A stretch of DNA of 64,000 bases from Novosphingobium olei. GTDB lineage: Bacteria > Pseudomonadota > Alphaproteobacteria > Sphingomonadales > Sphingomonadaceae. Positions 17,403 to 25,258 of this stretch are shown here, piece after piece; within the stretch, counting starts at the first letter, position 1, and the number at the start of each line of letters is the position of its first letter. The notes under the pieces were generated by a model, which was not told the DNA's origin, made no database searches, and saw nothing but the letters and a program-made list of their open reading frames with translations. Position numbers and translations under genes: made by a program. The stretch spans positions 186,001 to 250,000 of the forward strand of contig NZ_JABBGM010000005.1 in assembly GCF_012927405.1 (NCBI RefSeq), read 5' to 3'.

Positions 17403-17663
17403 ATGAAAAAGACTCTCGTTCTTTTCGTGTCAGCTTTGGTCATTTCCGGCGCCGCGCAGGCGCAGGCGCCCGCCTCGGCGCCGAGCGCAAGTGACACACG
17501 TTCTGATCCGAATCGCGTCATCTGCCGGACCGAAATGGAAATGGGTTCGCTTACCAAGCGCAAGAAGACCTGCATGACGCAGGCCCAATGGAAGGACATG
17601 ACGGCAAGGAGCGCTTTGGACATCGAAAAGCGCCAGGATCTGCGTTCAGTCACCGGGGGGTGA
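17403..17663 (+). CDS. small secreted protein with two cysteines
   Basis: An 86-residue precursor with a clear signal peptide (MKKTLVLFVSALVISGAAQA, cut near AQA-QAPAS). It leaves a mature chain of about 65 residues: an Ala/Ser/Pro linker, then NRVICRTEMEMGSLTKRKKT, CMTQAQWKDM and a basic tail. Two cysteines, about 20 residues apart, could form a disulfide. The ATG at 17403 lies in a good ribosome-site context (AGGAAATCGTG). Similar small proteins are common in sphingomonads, as I recall; none has an assigned function. It sits between the hydroxylase and sulfotransferase genes. Confidence 0.75.
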   Translation: MKKTLVLFVSALVISGAAQAQAPASAPSASDTRSDPNRVICRTEMEMGSLTKRKKTCMTQAQWKDMTARSALDIEKRQDLRSVTGG

Positions 17664-17671
17664 ACGCACTC

Positions 17672-19288
17672 TTATAGCGATTCGAAACGATCGATCCACG
17701 GGCGCAGGATCGGTTCGACCTGCTTCAGGTACTCGGCGTACGGCTCCCACGAGCCACGGCCATCGTAAAGGCCGCGTCGGACTTGCGTGGCACTGGCGGT
17801 TGAGACCCCGCGCTCCTTTGCCGTTCTGTCGAAGGTTCGGAGCTCTTCCGTCCAGCGCACGCCAAGCCACGCGCAAAGGGACTGCGTAGTCTCGTCAAAA
17901 TCCTGTACCAGCCTGTCATAGCGCAAGTTGAACTGGTCTATCGGAAATCGTTCAAGCGATGCTTCGATAACGCGCCATGTAGCATCGTAATGCCGCGCGG
18001 TGCTTTCCAGTGACGAGAAGGCGATGGTGCCGGCGTTGAAGGCAAACCCGGTGTGGAAGCAGCTCCAGACCACGTCCCTTGGGTCGCGACGCATGATGAT
18101 GACTTTTGCAGCTGGAAACAGACGGGCAATAGCCGGAAGGCGCGCCCCCTTGAACGGGTCCATGTCGACGAACAACCGATCTTCCAGGTTTTCACCGGCC
18201 GCTTCGCGCGCCTTGCTCCAGTAACCTTGCCGCAGGTCTTCAATTTGCTCGTCATTCAAGGCAGCAAGGCGCTCGACACCATCTGGATGAGCGAGGATCT
18301 GACGGTCAATCCCGACGAGTGTGGGACGCTCCTCGATCGCCAAGGCTCCCGGCAGGGTGGCCAGGATGTTTTCCACCAACGTGGTACCAGAGCGCGGATA
18401 GCCGGTCAGGAACACATGCTGACTGCAAGGTTGGAGGGGCGGCGCTATATTCGTTGGCCAAGCCTGGCCGTCCAGCCGTGAAACCGATGCATCGATCTGC
18501 TCGACGAAGTGGATCGGATCGTCGACGGTCCCGCTCATGCGGGCGGAATGGACTTCGCGAAACAGCGCCTGTGCCCGCGCATAAGCCTGAAACGCATCGT
18601 CGTGGCAGCGCAGGCGGTGGTAGGCGTCGCCCAGCAGCGTGAGGATATTGACCAGGGCTTCCTTTGGCGCATCGGACTGCGATACGACCGGAACCAGCAG
18701 TTCGACCACGTCGGCTGGTGCGCCGCTTTCCATCGCGATCTGCGCCAGCGCCGCTCTCGCAGGTATGCTCGCTGGATCCAGCTCCAGCGCACGGCTGGCA
18801 TGCGTACGCGCGGATTCCCGATGCCCTTGCCTCGCCTCCGTAGCAGCAAGCGATGCGTGCGCCGCCGCGTTGTGCGGCTCCAACTCGAGCGCGCGGCGGT
18901 AGTCTGCCGCGGCATCGGCGATTGCCCCGCCCTTCTCGAAGCTGGCGCCTCGTTCGTACCAGGCAGTCGAATACTGTGGATCCAGCTCGATTGCTCGCTC
19001 GAACCAATCGACCGATTCGCGCAGGTGCCCCTGCTTGCGGCGCACGATGCCCATCGCGACGTAGATAGTGGGATCACCGGGCGCGTGCTGCAGCGCTGTC
19101 TGCAAGAGTTCCTCGGCTTCCGCAAACCGTTCTTCGTTCTCACGTTTCCACGCGAGAAGATTGAAAAGGATAGGGTCCTTTCCACCGTCTGCAAAAAGGA
19201 CTTCGGCAATCTCGGCGGCCGCCGCGATGTCGTCGCGATCAAGTGCGCGGTCGATGTCAGCGAGCGTAGCGGTTCTGGACTGGATCAT
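17672..19288 (-). CDS. TPR-repeat sulfotransferase family protein
   Basis: A 538-residue protein with tandem TPR motifs over residues about 20-250 (for example ESVDWFERAIELDPQYSTAW and YRRALELEPHNAAAHASLAA), followed by a sulfotransferase domain. The 5'-phosphosulfate loop is VFLTGYPRSGTTLVENILA (296-303 core). The 3'-phosphate motif is MRRDPRDVVWSCF (401-409), and a DPFKGARLPAIA segment lies between. It should transfer sulfate from PAPS to a hydroxyl or tyrosine. TPRs normally recruit a peptide or protein partner, so a peptide substrate is plausible but unproven. No signal peptide. It is convergent with the two preceding genes. Confidence 0.9.
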   Translation of the reverse strand: MIQSRTATLADIDRALDRDDIAAAAEIAEVLFADGGKDPILFNLLAWKRENEERFAEAEELLQTALQHAPGDPTIYVAMGIVRRKQGHLRESVDWFERAIELDPQYSTAWYERGASFEKGGAIADAAADYRRALELEPHNAAAHASLAATEARQGHRESARTHASRALELDPASIPARAALAQIAMESGAPADVVELLVPVVSQSDAPKEALVNILTLLGDAYHRLRCHDDAFQAYARAQALFREVHSARMSGTVDDPIHFVEQIDASVSRLDGQAWPTNIAPPLQPCSQHVFLTGYPRSGTTLVENILATLPGALAIEERPTLVGIDRQILAHPDGVERLAALNDEQIEDLRQGYWSKAREAAGENLEDRLFVDMDPFKGARLPAIARLFPAAKVIIMRRDPRDVVWSCFHTGFAFNAGTIAFSSLESTARHYDATWRVIEASLERFPIDQFNLRYDRLVQDFDETTQSLCAWLGVRWTEELRTFDRTAKERGVSTASATQVRRGLYDGRGSWEPYAEYLKQVEPILRPWIDRFESL

Positions 19289-19329
19289 CCTCCACGTTTA
19301 GCGAAGCGACCGTCGATTGCCAGCCCTGC

Positions 19330-20001
19330 TCAGCTTGGCCCGGCTCCACGCAAGCTGTCCGAAAGCGCTTGGCCCAGTTGCAAGGGCGCCGAGATCCGGG
19401 CCAGCTCATCCAGCTTGAATGTCTGCTCGAACACCAGACCGTAACGGGGATGGCTCCGCCAGCGGACTTTGGCGTAGATGGGCGGAATGACACCAGTATC
19501 GAGCCGGACAAGTTCGTTCATCAACAACCATTTGCCGCATTCGATGCCAGCGCCCTGCTGCGAAATGTCGATGAAGTTCACCGCAACGGCTTCGCCACCG
19601 GAATGAAGAACGGCGTCAAGCGCAATGCGCAACCGTACCTGACGGCGCGGCAAACCGCCGTGCCGTTCATCGAGCAAGCGCTCGACATCGACTTCCGAAC
19701 GAAACTGCAGGCCAGCGTAGTCGTCGGACTGCCACACGAGTTGGGCATCGAACCGTTCGCCGTTCGCCAGTTCCATGGCAAGGTCCGAGCATGACGGAAG
19801 GGGTGTAAACAGGCGAACCTTGGCACCCGTCGCAGATACGTCGCGCAGGATGCAAAGGAATTCGCTTCCCTCGACAATGAGCTTGGCCGCACGGATCAAC
19901 AAGGTGAAGCGAGGCGCGCGGCGCTGGTCGAGCGGGCCTTGGCCCTCCCCGACACCGTGCTGCGCATCGGTGCCAAACCGTGGCGGCTCGTTCTCGCTCA
20001 T
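19330..20001 (-). CDS. tandem PilZ-domain protein
   Basis: A 223-residue soluble protein built from two PilZ-like modules. The first has RRAPR (27-31) and DVSATG (54-59); the second has RRQVR (119-123) and DISQQG (145-150). Both therefore keep the RxxxR and DxSxxG residues needed for cyclic di-GMP binding. The C-terminal end after about residue 200 is a short amphipathic helix. The ATG at 20001 is chosen; the frame is open to a TTG at 20049. A role in motility, surface polysaccharide or cell envelope control is the family default; nothing nearby narrows it. Confidence 0.88.
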   Translation of the reverse strand: MSENEPPRFGTDAQHGVGEGQGPLDQRRAPRFTLLIRAAKLIVEGSEFLCILRDVSATGAKVRLFTPLPSCSDLAMELANGERFDAQLVWQSDDYAGLQFRSEVDVERLLDERHGGLPRRQVRLRIALDAVLHSGGEAVAVNFIDISQQGAGIECGKWLLMNELVRLDTGVIPPIYAKVRWRSHPRYGLVFEQTFKLDELARISAPLQLGQALSDSLRGAGPS

Positions 20002-20151
20002 GCTCAAACCGATCCTTGGCGCGACAGCCCCTGAGCCGGATTCGCGCAACGCCCGACCGAAGTCCTTGTAGAACAGGGAATCTTGCCGAGCCGTTACCTC
20101 CGGTTCGGATATGTTATTCGAAAGTGTATCATCGCTACGTAATTCTACGGC

Positions 20152-20886
20152 TCAACGGCCGGCCATTGCCTTGGCGCGAGCAAGATAAGTACGACCGATC
20201 CGCAGCATCGTGCCATCGGCCAGTTCGGCAGACCAGACCCCCAGACCATCATGACGCAGGCCAACAATCCGATCGCGGCGAACGATGGTCGATCGGTGCA
20301 GACGAATGAAGCGGTCAGGATCCAGCCGATCCTCCAAGCCCTGAATCGTATGCAGAAGCAGGTATGATCGATCGCCCACGTGCAGGCGCACGTAGTCGCG
20401 TTCCGCGTCGATCCTGTCGAGATCAACGGCAGCCACGCGAACCAGCTCGCTTCGGTGCGGAACCCAGAATTCCTCGATCCACTTGCTCGCGACCTCAGCG
20501 GCTCGCGGTTCGACATCACCACGTTTGTCGATGCGTTGTTGCACCCGTTCGACGGCACGCTCGAGGCGGTCCTGGGCAACCGGCTTGAGCACGTAGTCGA
20601 CTGCATCGAGATCGAATGCCTCTACGGCGAAGTGATCGTGGGCAGTCACGAAGACCACCGCAGGCCTGCGCGCGCGATCAACCAGGGCGCGGGCGACCGA
20701 TAGTCCGTCGACTTCTGGCATCGTCATGTCGAGCAGAACCAGATCGGGCGAGAGCGCGTCGATCAGCCGCAAGGCCTGCGCGCCGTCGCTTGCAGTGCCG
20801 ACGACCTGAAGTGTCGGGATACGCGACGCGAGTATCTGCATTCGCTCTACCGCAAGTGGTTCATCATCGACGATAAGCGTGCGCAA
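20152..20886 (-). CDS. LytTR-type response regulator
   Basis: A 244-residue regulator with an N-terminal receiver (RTLIVDDEPLAVERMQ, phospho-Asp in LVLLDMTMPEVDG, FVTAHDHFAVEAF, Lys in YVLKPV) and a C-terminal LytTR DNA-binding domain (AERDYVRLHVGDRSYLLLHT, FIRLHRSTIVRRDRI). The start is uncertain. No ATG precedes the receiver in frame, so TTG at 20886 (GGGGGAAC upstream) or TTG at 20916 (overlapping the kinase stop by seven bases) must serve; the first gives the usual N-terminus. It is cotranscribed with the upstream LytS-type kinase, its presumed partner. Confidence 0.92.
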   Translation of the reverse strand: MRTLIVDDEPLAVERMQILASRIPTLQVVGTASDGAQALRLIDALSPDLVLLDMTMPEVDGLSVARALVDRARRPAVVFVTAHDHFAVEAFDLDAVDYVLKPVAQDRLERAVERVQQRIDKRGDVEPRAAEVASKWIEEFWVPHRSELVRVAAVDLDRIDAERDYVRLHVGDRSYLLLHTIQGLEDRLDPDRFIRLHRSTIVRRDRIVGLRHDGLGVWSAELADGTMLRIGRTYLARAKAMAGR

Positions 20887-20909
20887 GCCCCTGTTCCCCC
20901 ATGCAAACT

Positions 20910-22841
20910 TCAGCAATCAGTCCGTATTACCGGCAGCGTCAATACCGTAGCGTAGCCCCCGGCTGGAAGCGCGCCGCTTTCGACCGACGCGCGCCTGCCG
21001 AACCGTGCGGCTAACCGCTGGCACACATTATCGAGGCCGATGCCGGTGCTGCCTGACTTGGACACCTTGCCCGGTCCGTCATCGGCCACGGTAAGGACGA
21101 GAAGCCCTTCGGCTTCGCGCGCGGCGATGCGCACCGTGACCGGCCTCGTGCTGGCCGAAACAGCATACTTGATCGAATTTTCGACCAGTGGCTGCAAGAT
21201 CATCCCCGGCACGCAGGCATTCAGCAGCGCATCGGGGACATCGAACTCGGTCCGCAGGCGATCCGGGAAACGAACGGCCTCGATTTCGAGATAGTGGCGC
21301 TGCAGTGCGATCTCATCCGACAGCGGAACGTCCGACGTGGGGTCGCTTGCCAAGCTGTGGCGATAGAAGCTCGAAATCGTCTGGATCATTTTTTCGGCCT
21401 GCTCGGTCCGACCGACCATGACGAGCGCCGACAGTGAATTCAGCGTGTTGAACAAGAAGTGCGGATTGACCTGGTAACGCAGCGAGCGGAGTTCGGCAGC
21501 CTTTGCCGCGCGGCGATATTCGCCTTCCCGACGCTCCGCCGCGCGGGCCATTTCTCCGTTGCCAAGCGCAAGGTAGAGAGCCGCCCAGGCAATCAGCAGG
21601 AAATAGCGACCGAGCGCGACATCGGTCAACTGACGCCAAAGCCCCTCGTCCTCGACTGCCTTGCGAATGATCTGGACATGCGCAGAAGGATTTGGCCCAG
21701 CGGTCGCGGGGCTGGATGGAGTTGCACTTGCCGGCAATGCTGCGTCGGAGCCCGATGTCCGTCGATCCTTTGAACTGGCATCGGAACGATCGGCTTTTGG
21801 CGTCTCTGCCAACTTTGCCGGCGTCACCGATTTGCGGCTGGCAGCAGGCCGCACTGCCTTCGCCTTCTTGCCTTCGGGCGCGCTAGGCGCAGACGAGGAA
21901 GAAGCCGCGCGAGGTGGTTCGAGCGGTGCCAAGGCAATGCCCGCTTCGGCCAGATTGCGCCGCGCTCCCTCCAGCGCCTGATGTTGAGCTTCGATTGCTT
22001 CGCGCCGCGCATCATTGCTCGCAGCGCGCTGCGCCTCGGCTGCCTCCTTGCGGGCCTCTTCGATTTCGCGTGCGATTTCCGCAGCGTCCTCGCCATCGAC
22101 CTGAACAACCATGCCACCCGCGCGCACGACCGCAGTGCCATCTGCGTTATGGCGGATGATCACACCGCCTGGCGCAATCATCTCCGAGCTCCCGTCGGAC
22201 CGATCGCGGACGGTCAGCGGGAAATTCTGCACGTTGGCGGGCGGTGCCGGGGGGGCGGGCGGCTCGGGCGGAGCAGGTGGCGCCACGCGCGGAGAAACGG
22301 GGACCGGGTCGGGAACATCTATCAGGACGTTGCCCGACAAATCGTGCCTGATCCGCAACCCGGCGCTCGCCTGGGCTTCAGGTGCCGGGTCTGGCGCCGA
22401 TGGGGCCGCCTCGGGGGCATCGGGCGCTTGAGAAGCGGCCGCATCAGGCGCGCCAGGGCCCTGCTGCGCGGCCATGCGCTCGGTGATGCGCTGCTCCACC
22501 GGTGCGAAGGCCTGCTGGTTCACGATCGCCAGAGCGAGCGCCGCGGGCAGCATGAGCACCAGTGACGCGGCAACGCGCAAGCCGATGCTGCGGCCATCGA
22601 ACCGACGCAAAAGCGGCCAGACAAGAAGAGTCACGCCGATGCCGGCTAGCGTGACCAGGCCGCGACGCCAGAGGAGTTCAGTGAACTCGCCAAGCTCCAC
22701 GACCAGTCCACGAACCGTGATCAGCAGGAAGTAGCAGAGCCACAGCGCAATGGCGGACATCACCACCTGGCGCGCCGGCACGTGCGGGCGCGCGCTTACG
22801 GGATCGTTATCATCGAAATCTTGCAGTGGGACGGATGCCAT
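20910..22841 (-). CDS. LytS-like sensor histidine kinase with long Ala/Pro-rich insert
   Basis: A 643-residue membrane kinase. Three spans (about 27-47, 61-78, 88-107) are followed by an unusual insert of about 300 residues (109-408) rich in Ala and Pro, with a helical coiled-coil at about 250-300. A fourth span follows (411-428), then the His_kinase domain with YQVNPHFLFNTLNSLSALV (His 461), LQPLVENSIKYAV and the DDGPG and GIGLDNVCQRL ATP motifs. With the N-terminus inside, the insert would be periplasmic. ATG 22841 follows AAGGTTGG; an earlier in-frame ATG lies at 22862. The partner is the adjacent LytTR regulator. Confidence 0.9.
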   Translation of the reverse strand: MASVPLQDFDDNDPVSARPHVPARQVVMSAIALWLCYFLLITVRGLVVELGEFTELLWRRGLVTLAGIGVTLLVWPLLRRFDGRSIGLRVAASLVLMLPAALALAIVNQQAFAPVEQRITERMAAQQGPGAPDAAASQAPDAPEAAPSAPDPAPEAQASAGLRIRHDLSGNVLIDVPDPVPVSPRVAPPAPPEPPAPPAPPANVQNFPLTVRDRSDGSSEMIAPGGVIIRHNADGTAVVRAGGMVVQVDGEDAAEIAREIEEARKEAAEAQRAASNDARREAIEAQHQALEGARRNLAEAGIALAPLEPPRAASSSSAPSAPEGKKAKAVRPAASRKSVTPAKLAETPKADRSDASSKDRRTSGSDAALPASATPSSPATAGPNPSAHVQIIRKAVEDEGLWRQLTDVALGRYFLLIAWAALYLALGNGEMARAAERREGEYRRAAKAAELRSLRYQVNPHFLFNTLNSLSALVMVGRTEQAEKMIQTISSFYRHSLASDPTSDVPLSDEIALQRHYLEIEAVRFPDRLRTEFDVPDALLNACVPGMILQPLVENSIKYAVSASTRPVTVRIAAREAEGLLVLTVADDGPGKVSKSGSTGIGLDNVCQRLAARFGRRASVESGALPAGGYATVLTLPVIRTDC

Positions 22842-22950
22842 CCAACCTTGTGTACACTGCATCGATGGTGCTGCACCAGCGCAGCTGGTCGATGGCCGTC
22901 GGTCGTTGGTAGGACCCGGCGCATCGAGCGATGCCACCGGGTCCCCGTCG

Positions 22951-24474
22951 TCAGGCGTCGAGCAGATGCTCGTCGGCGATCTTCTTTTTCCACACCAGCG
23001 GGGCGAGCTGGTGGACATTCTGGCCATCGCTGTCGACAGCGACGGTTACCGGCATGTCAGCCACGGTGAATTCGTAGATCGCCTCCATGCCGAGGTCCTT
23101 GAAGCCGACGACCTTCGCCTCCTTGATCGCGCGCGCGACGAGGTAGGCCGCGCCGCCCACCGCCATCAGGTAGGCCGACTTGTGGTTGGCGATCGACTGC
23201 GTGGCGGCGGGGCCGCGCTCGGCCTTGCCCACGCTCGCGAGCAGGCCGAGGTCGAGCATCTGGTCGGAGAAGCTGTCCATGCGCGTGGCGGTGGTGGGGC
23301 CGGCGGGCCCGACCACTTCGTCACGCACCGGATCCACGGGGCCGACATAATAGATGACCCGGCCCTTGAAATCGACCGGCAGCTCCTCGCCCTTGGCCAG
23401 CATGTCCTTGATCCGCTTGTGCGCGGCATCGCGGCCAGTGAGCATCTTGCCATTGAGCAGCAGACGGTCGCCTGCCTTCCAGCCCTGCACCTCCTCCTGC
23501 GTCAGCGTATCGAGATCGACGCGCTTGGCTGCCGAATCCGGTGCCCAGTGAACTTCGGGCCATTCATCGAGCTTCGGCCGCTCAAGGTAGCTCGGGCCCG
23601 AACCATCGAGTGTGAAATGCGCATGGCGAGTGGCGGCGCAGTTCGGGATCATCGCCACCGGCTTGCCAGCCGCATGGCAGGGCGCATCCATGATCTTGAC
23701 GTCGAGGATGGTCGACAGGCCGCCGAGGCCCTGCGCGCCGATGCCGAGCGCGTTGACCTTGTCGAAGATCTCGATCCGCATCCGCTCGATGTCGGTCTGC
23801 GGCCCGCGCTGCTTGAGCTGGGCCATGTCGATCGGCTCCATCAGCGCCTTCTTGGCGAGCAGCACGCAGTGTTCTGCCGTGCCGCCGATGCCGATGCCGA
23901 GCATGCCTGGCGGGCACCAGCCCGCGCCCATCTGCGGCAGCATCTCGATCACCCAGTCGACGATATTCTCGCTCGGGTTCATCATCTTGAACTTGGACTT
24001 GTTCTCGCTGCCGCCACCCTTGGCCGCGACGTCGACGGTCACCTTGTTGCCCTTGACCATCTCGACGTGGAGCACGCAGGGCGTGTTGTCGCGCGTGTTG
24101 CGGCGGGTGAAGGCGGGATCGGCCAGCACGGAGGCGCGCAGCTTGTTGTCGGGATTATTGTAAGCCCTGCGCACGCCCTCGTCGACCACGTCCTGCAAGC
24201 TCAAATCGGATTCAAGGCGGCAGTCCTGGCCCCATTCGATGAACACGTTGACGATGCCGGTATCCTGGCAGATCGGGCGATGCCCTTCGGCGCACATCCG
24301 GCTGTTGGTGAGGATCTGCGCGATGGCATCCTTGGCGGCGGGGCCTTGCTCGGCCTTGTAGGCCTCGCCCAGCGCGCGGATGTAATCCATCGGGTGGAAG
24401 TAGCTGATATATTGCAGCGCATCAGCCACGCTCTCGATCAGGTCGGCTTCCCGGATCGTCACCATCTCGCCCAT
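22951..24474 (-). CDS. fumarate hydratase, class I (4Fe-4S)
   Basis: A 507-residue iron-sulfur fumarase of the TCA cycle. Landmarks are RPICQDTGIVNVFIEWG, KGGGSENKSKFKMMNPSENI, GAGWCPPGMLGIGIGGTAE and IMDAPCHAAGKPVAMIPNCA, which supply the cluster cysteines, plus the beta-domain DRLLLNGKMLTGRDAAHKR and VGPAGPTTATRMDSF. Length and order match the single-chain class I enzyme. ATG 24474 begins MGEMVTIREADLIESV. A 605-codon plus-strand frame over the same bases is an antisense shadow. It precedes the LytS/LytTR genes by about 110 bases on the same strand; no functional link is evident. Confidence 0.96.
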   Translation of the reverse strand: MGEMVTIREADLIESVADALQYISYFHPMDYIRALGEAYKAEQGPAAKDAIAQILTNSRMCAEGHRPICQDTGIVNVFIEWGQDCRLESDLSLQDVVDEGVRRAYNNPDNKLRASVLADPAFTRRNTRDNTPCVLHVEMVKGNKVTVDVAAKGGGSENKSKFKMMNPSENIVDWVIEMLPQMGAGWCPPGMLGIGIGGTAEHCVLLAKKALMEPIDMAQLKQRGPQTDIERMRIEIFDKVNALGIGAQGLGGLSTILDVKIMDAPCHAAGKPVAMIPNCAATRHAHFTLDGSGPSYLERPKLDEWPEVHWAPDSAAKRVDLDTLTQEEVQGWKAGDRLLLNGKMLTGRDAAHKRIKDMLAKGEELPVDFKGRVIYYVGPVDPVRDEVVGPAGPTTATRMDSFSDQMLDLGLLASVGKAERGPAATQSIANHKSAYLMAVGGAAYLVARAIKEAKVVGFKDLGMEAIYEFTVADMPVTVAVDSDGQNVHQLAPLVWKKKIADEHLLDA

Positions 24475-24653
24475 CGCGAAGTATCCCTCGTTGTCCGTCG
24501 ATGGAGGCCCCTTACGCTCCGACCAGCAACATGCAAAGCGCTTGGCGCGCGATGCGTGTTATTCTAGAGGCCTTTACAATACGGATTGAACCGGTTGCAG
24601 AGCATGGCCCCCCTTCGAGCCTGCAGGCAGCTGGCGCAATGAGGGAAAAGCTC

Positions 24654-25253
24654 ATGACCTTGGTGGATGAACGCACCGCTTCGGGCGCGATGGCACAGGC
24701 CCGCCGCGCGATGATCGACAGCCAGCTTCGCGTAAGCGGCGTCAACGATCCGCCGATCCTCGCCGCCTTCGATACCGTCCCTCGCGAAGACTTCGTGCCT
24801 CAGGCACGTGCTGCGGTCGCCTATGTCGACCGCGCGGTTCCGCTCGGCGATGGGGCGGTTCTCGCCCCCGCGCTGACGCACGGCCAGATGTTGACGGCCG
24901 CCGCGCTCGTTCCCTCCGATTCGGTGCTCGTCATTGGTAAGCCCGGCGCGTATCTCGCGGCGCTCGCGGCAAAGCTGGCGGCCTCGGTGTCGACAGCGGC
25001 CCCTTCCGAAGATCTGTCGGCGAAGGGAACATTCTCGCTGATCCTGATCGACGGTGCAGCCGAAGTGGTCCCGCCCGCGCTGGTGGATGTGCTGAGCCAG
25101 GATGGCCGAATCGTTACAGGTTTGCTGGAGCGGGGGGTTACGCGCCTTGCCCTGGGGCGGAAAGTCGCGGGCGAACTGGTCTTTACGAGCCTTGCCGAAG
25201 CCGACTTCGTTGCGCTTCCCGAATACGCAGCGCCGGCGAAGTGGAGCTTCTGA
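24654..25253 (+). CDS. protein-L-isoaspartate O-methyltransferase-like protein
   Basis: A 199-residue protein of the PCMT family by its N-terminal MIDSQLRVSGVNDPPILAAF and VPREDFVP segments, followed by a Rossmann-type half. The SAM loop, VLVIGKPGAYLAALAAKLAA, is degenerate compared with the usual GTGSGY, so methyltransferase activity is doubtful. The later part (LIDGAAEVVPPALVDVLSQD) keeps the family layout. GAGGGAAAAGCTC precedes the ATG at 24654; the frame is open to 24501. The stop lies five bases before the TolC-family gene. This pcm-like/tolC pairing is common in alphaproteobacteria. Confidence 0.88.
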   Translation: MTLVDERTASGAMAQARRAMIDSQLRVSGVNDPPILAAFDTVPREDFVPQARAAVAYVDRAVPLGDGAVLAPALTHGQMLTAAALVPSDSVLVIGKPGAYLAALAAKLAASVSTAAPSEDLSAKGTFSLILIDGAAEVVPPALVDVLSQDGRIVTGLLERGVTRLALGRKVAGELVFTSLAEADFVALPEYAAPAKWSF

Positions 25254-25258
25254 GCGGC

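Noticed and set aside
22750..24567. 605-codon plus-strand frame
   Set aside because: Shadow of class I fumarase, whose cluster motifs are clear on the minus strand.
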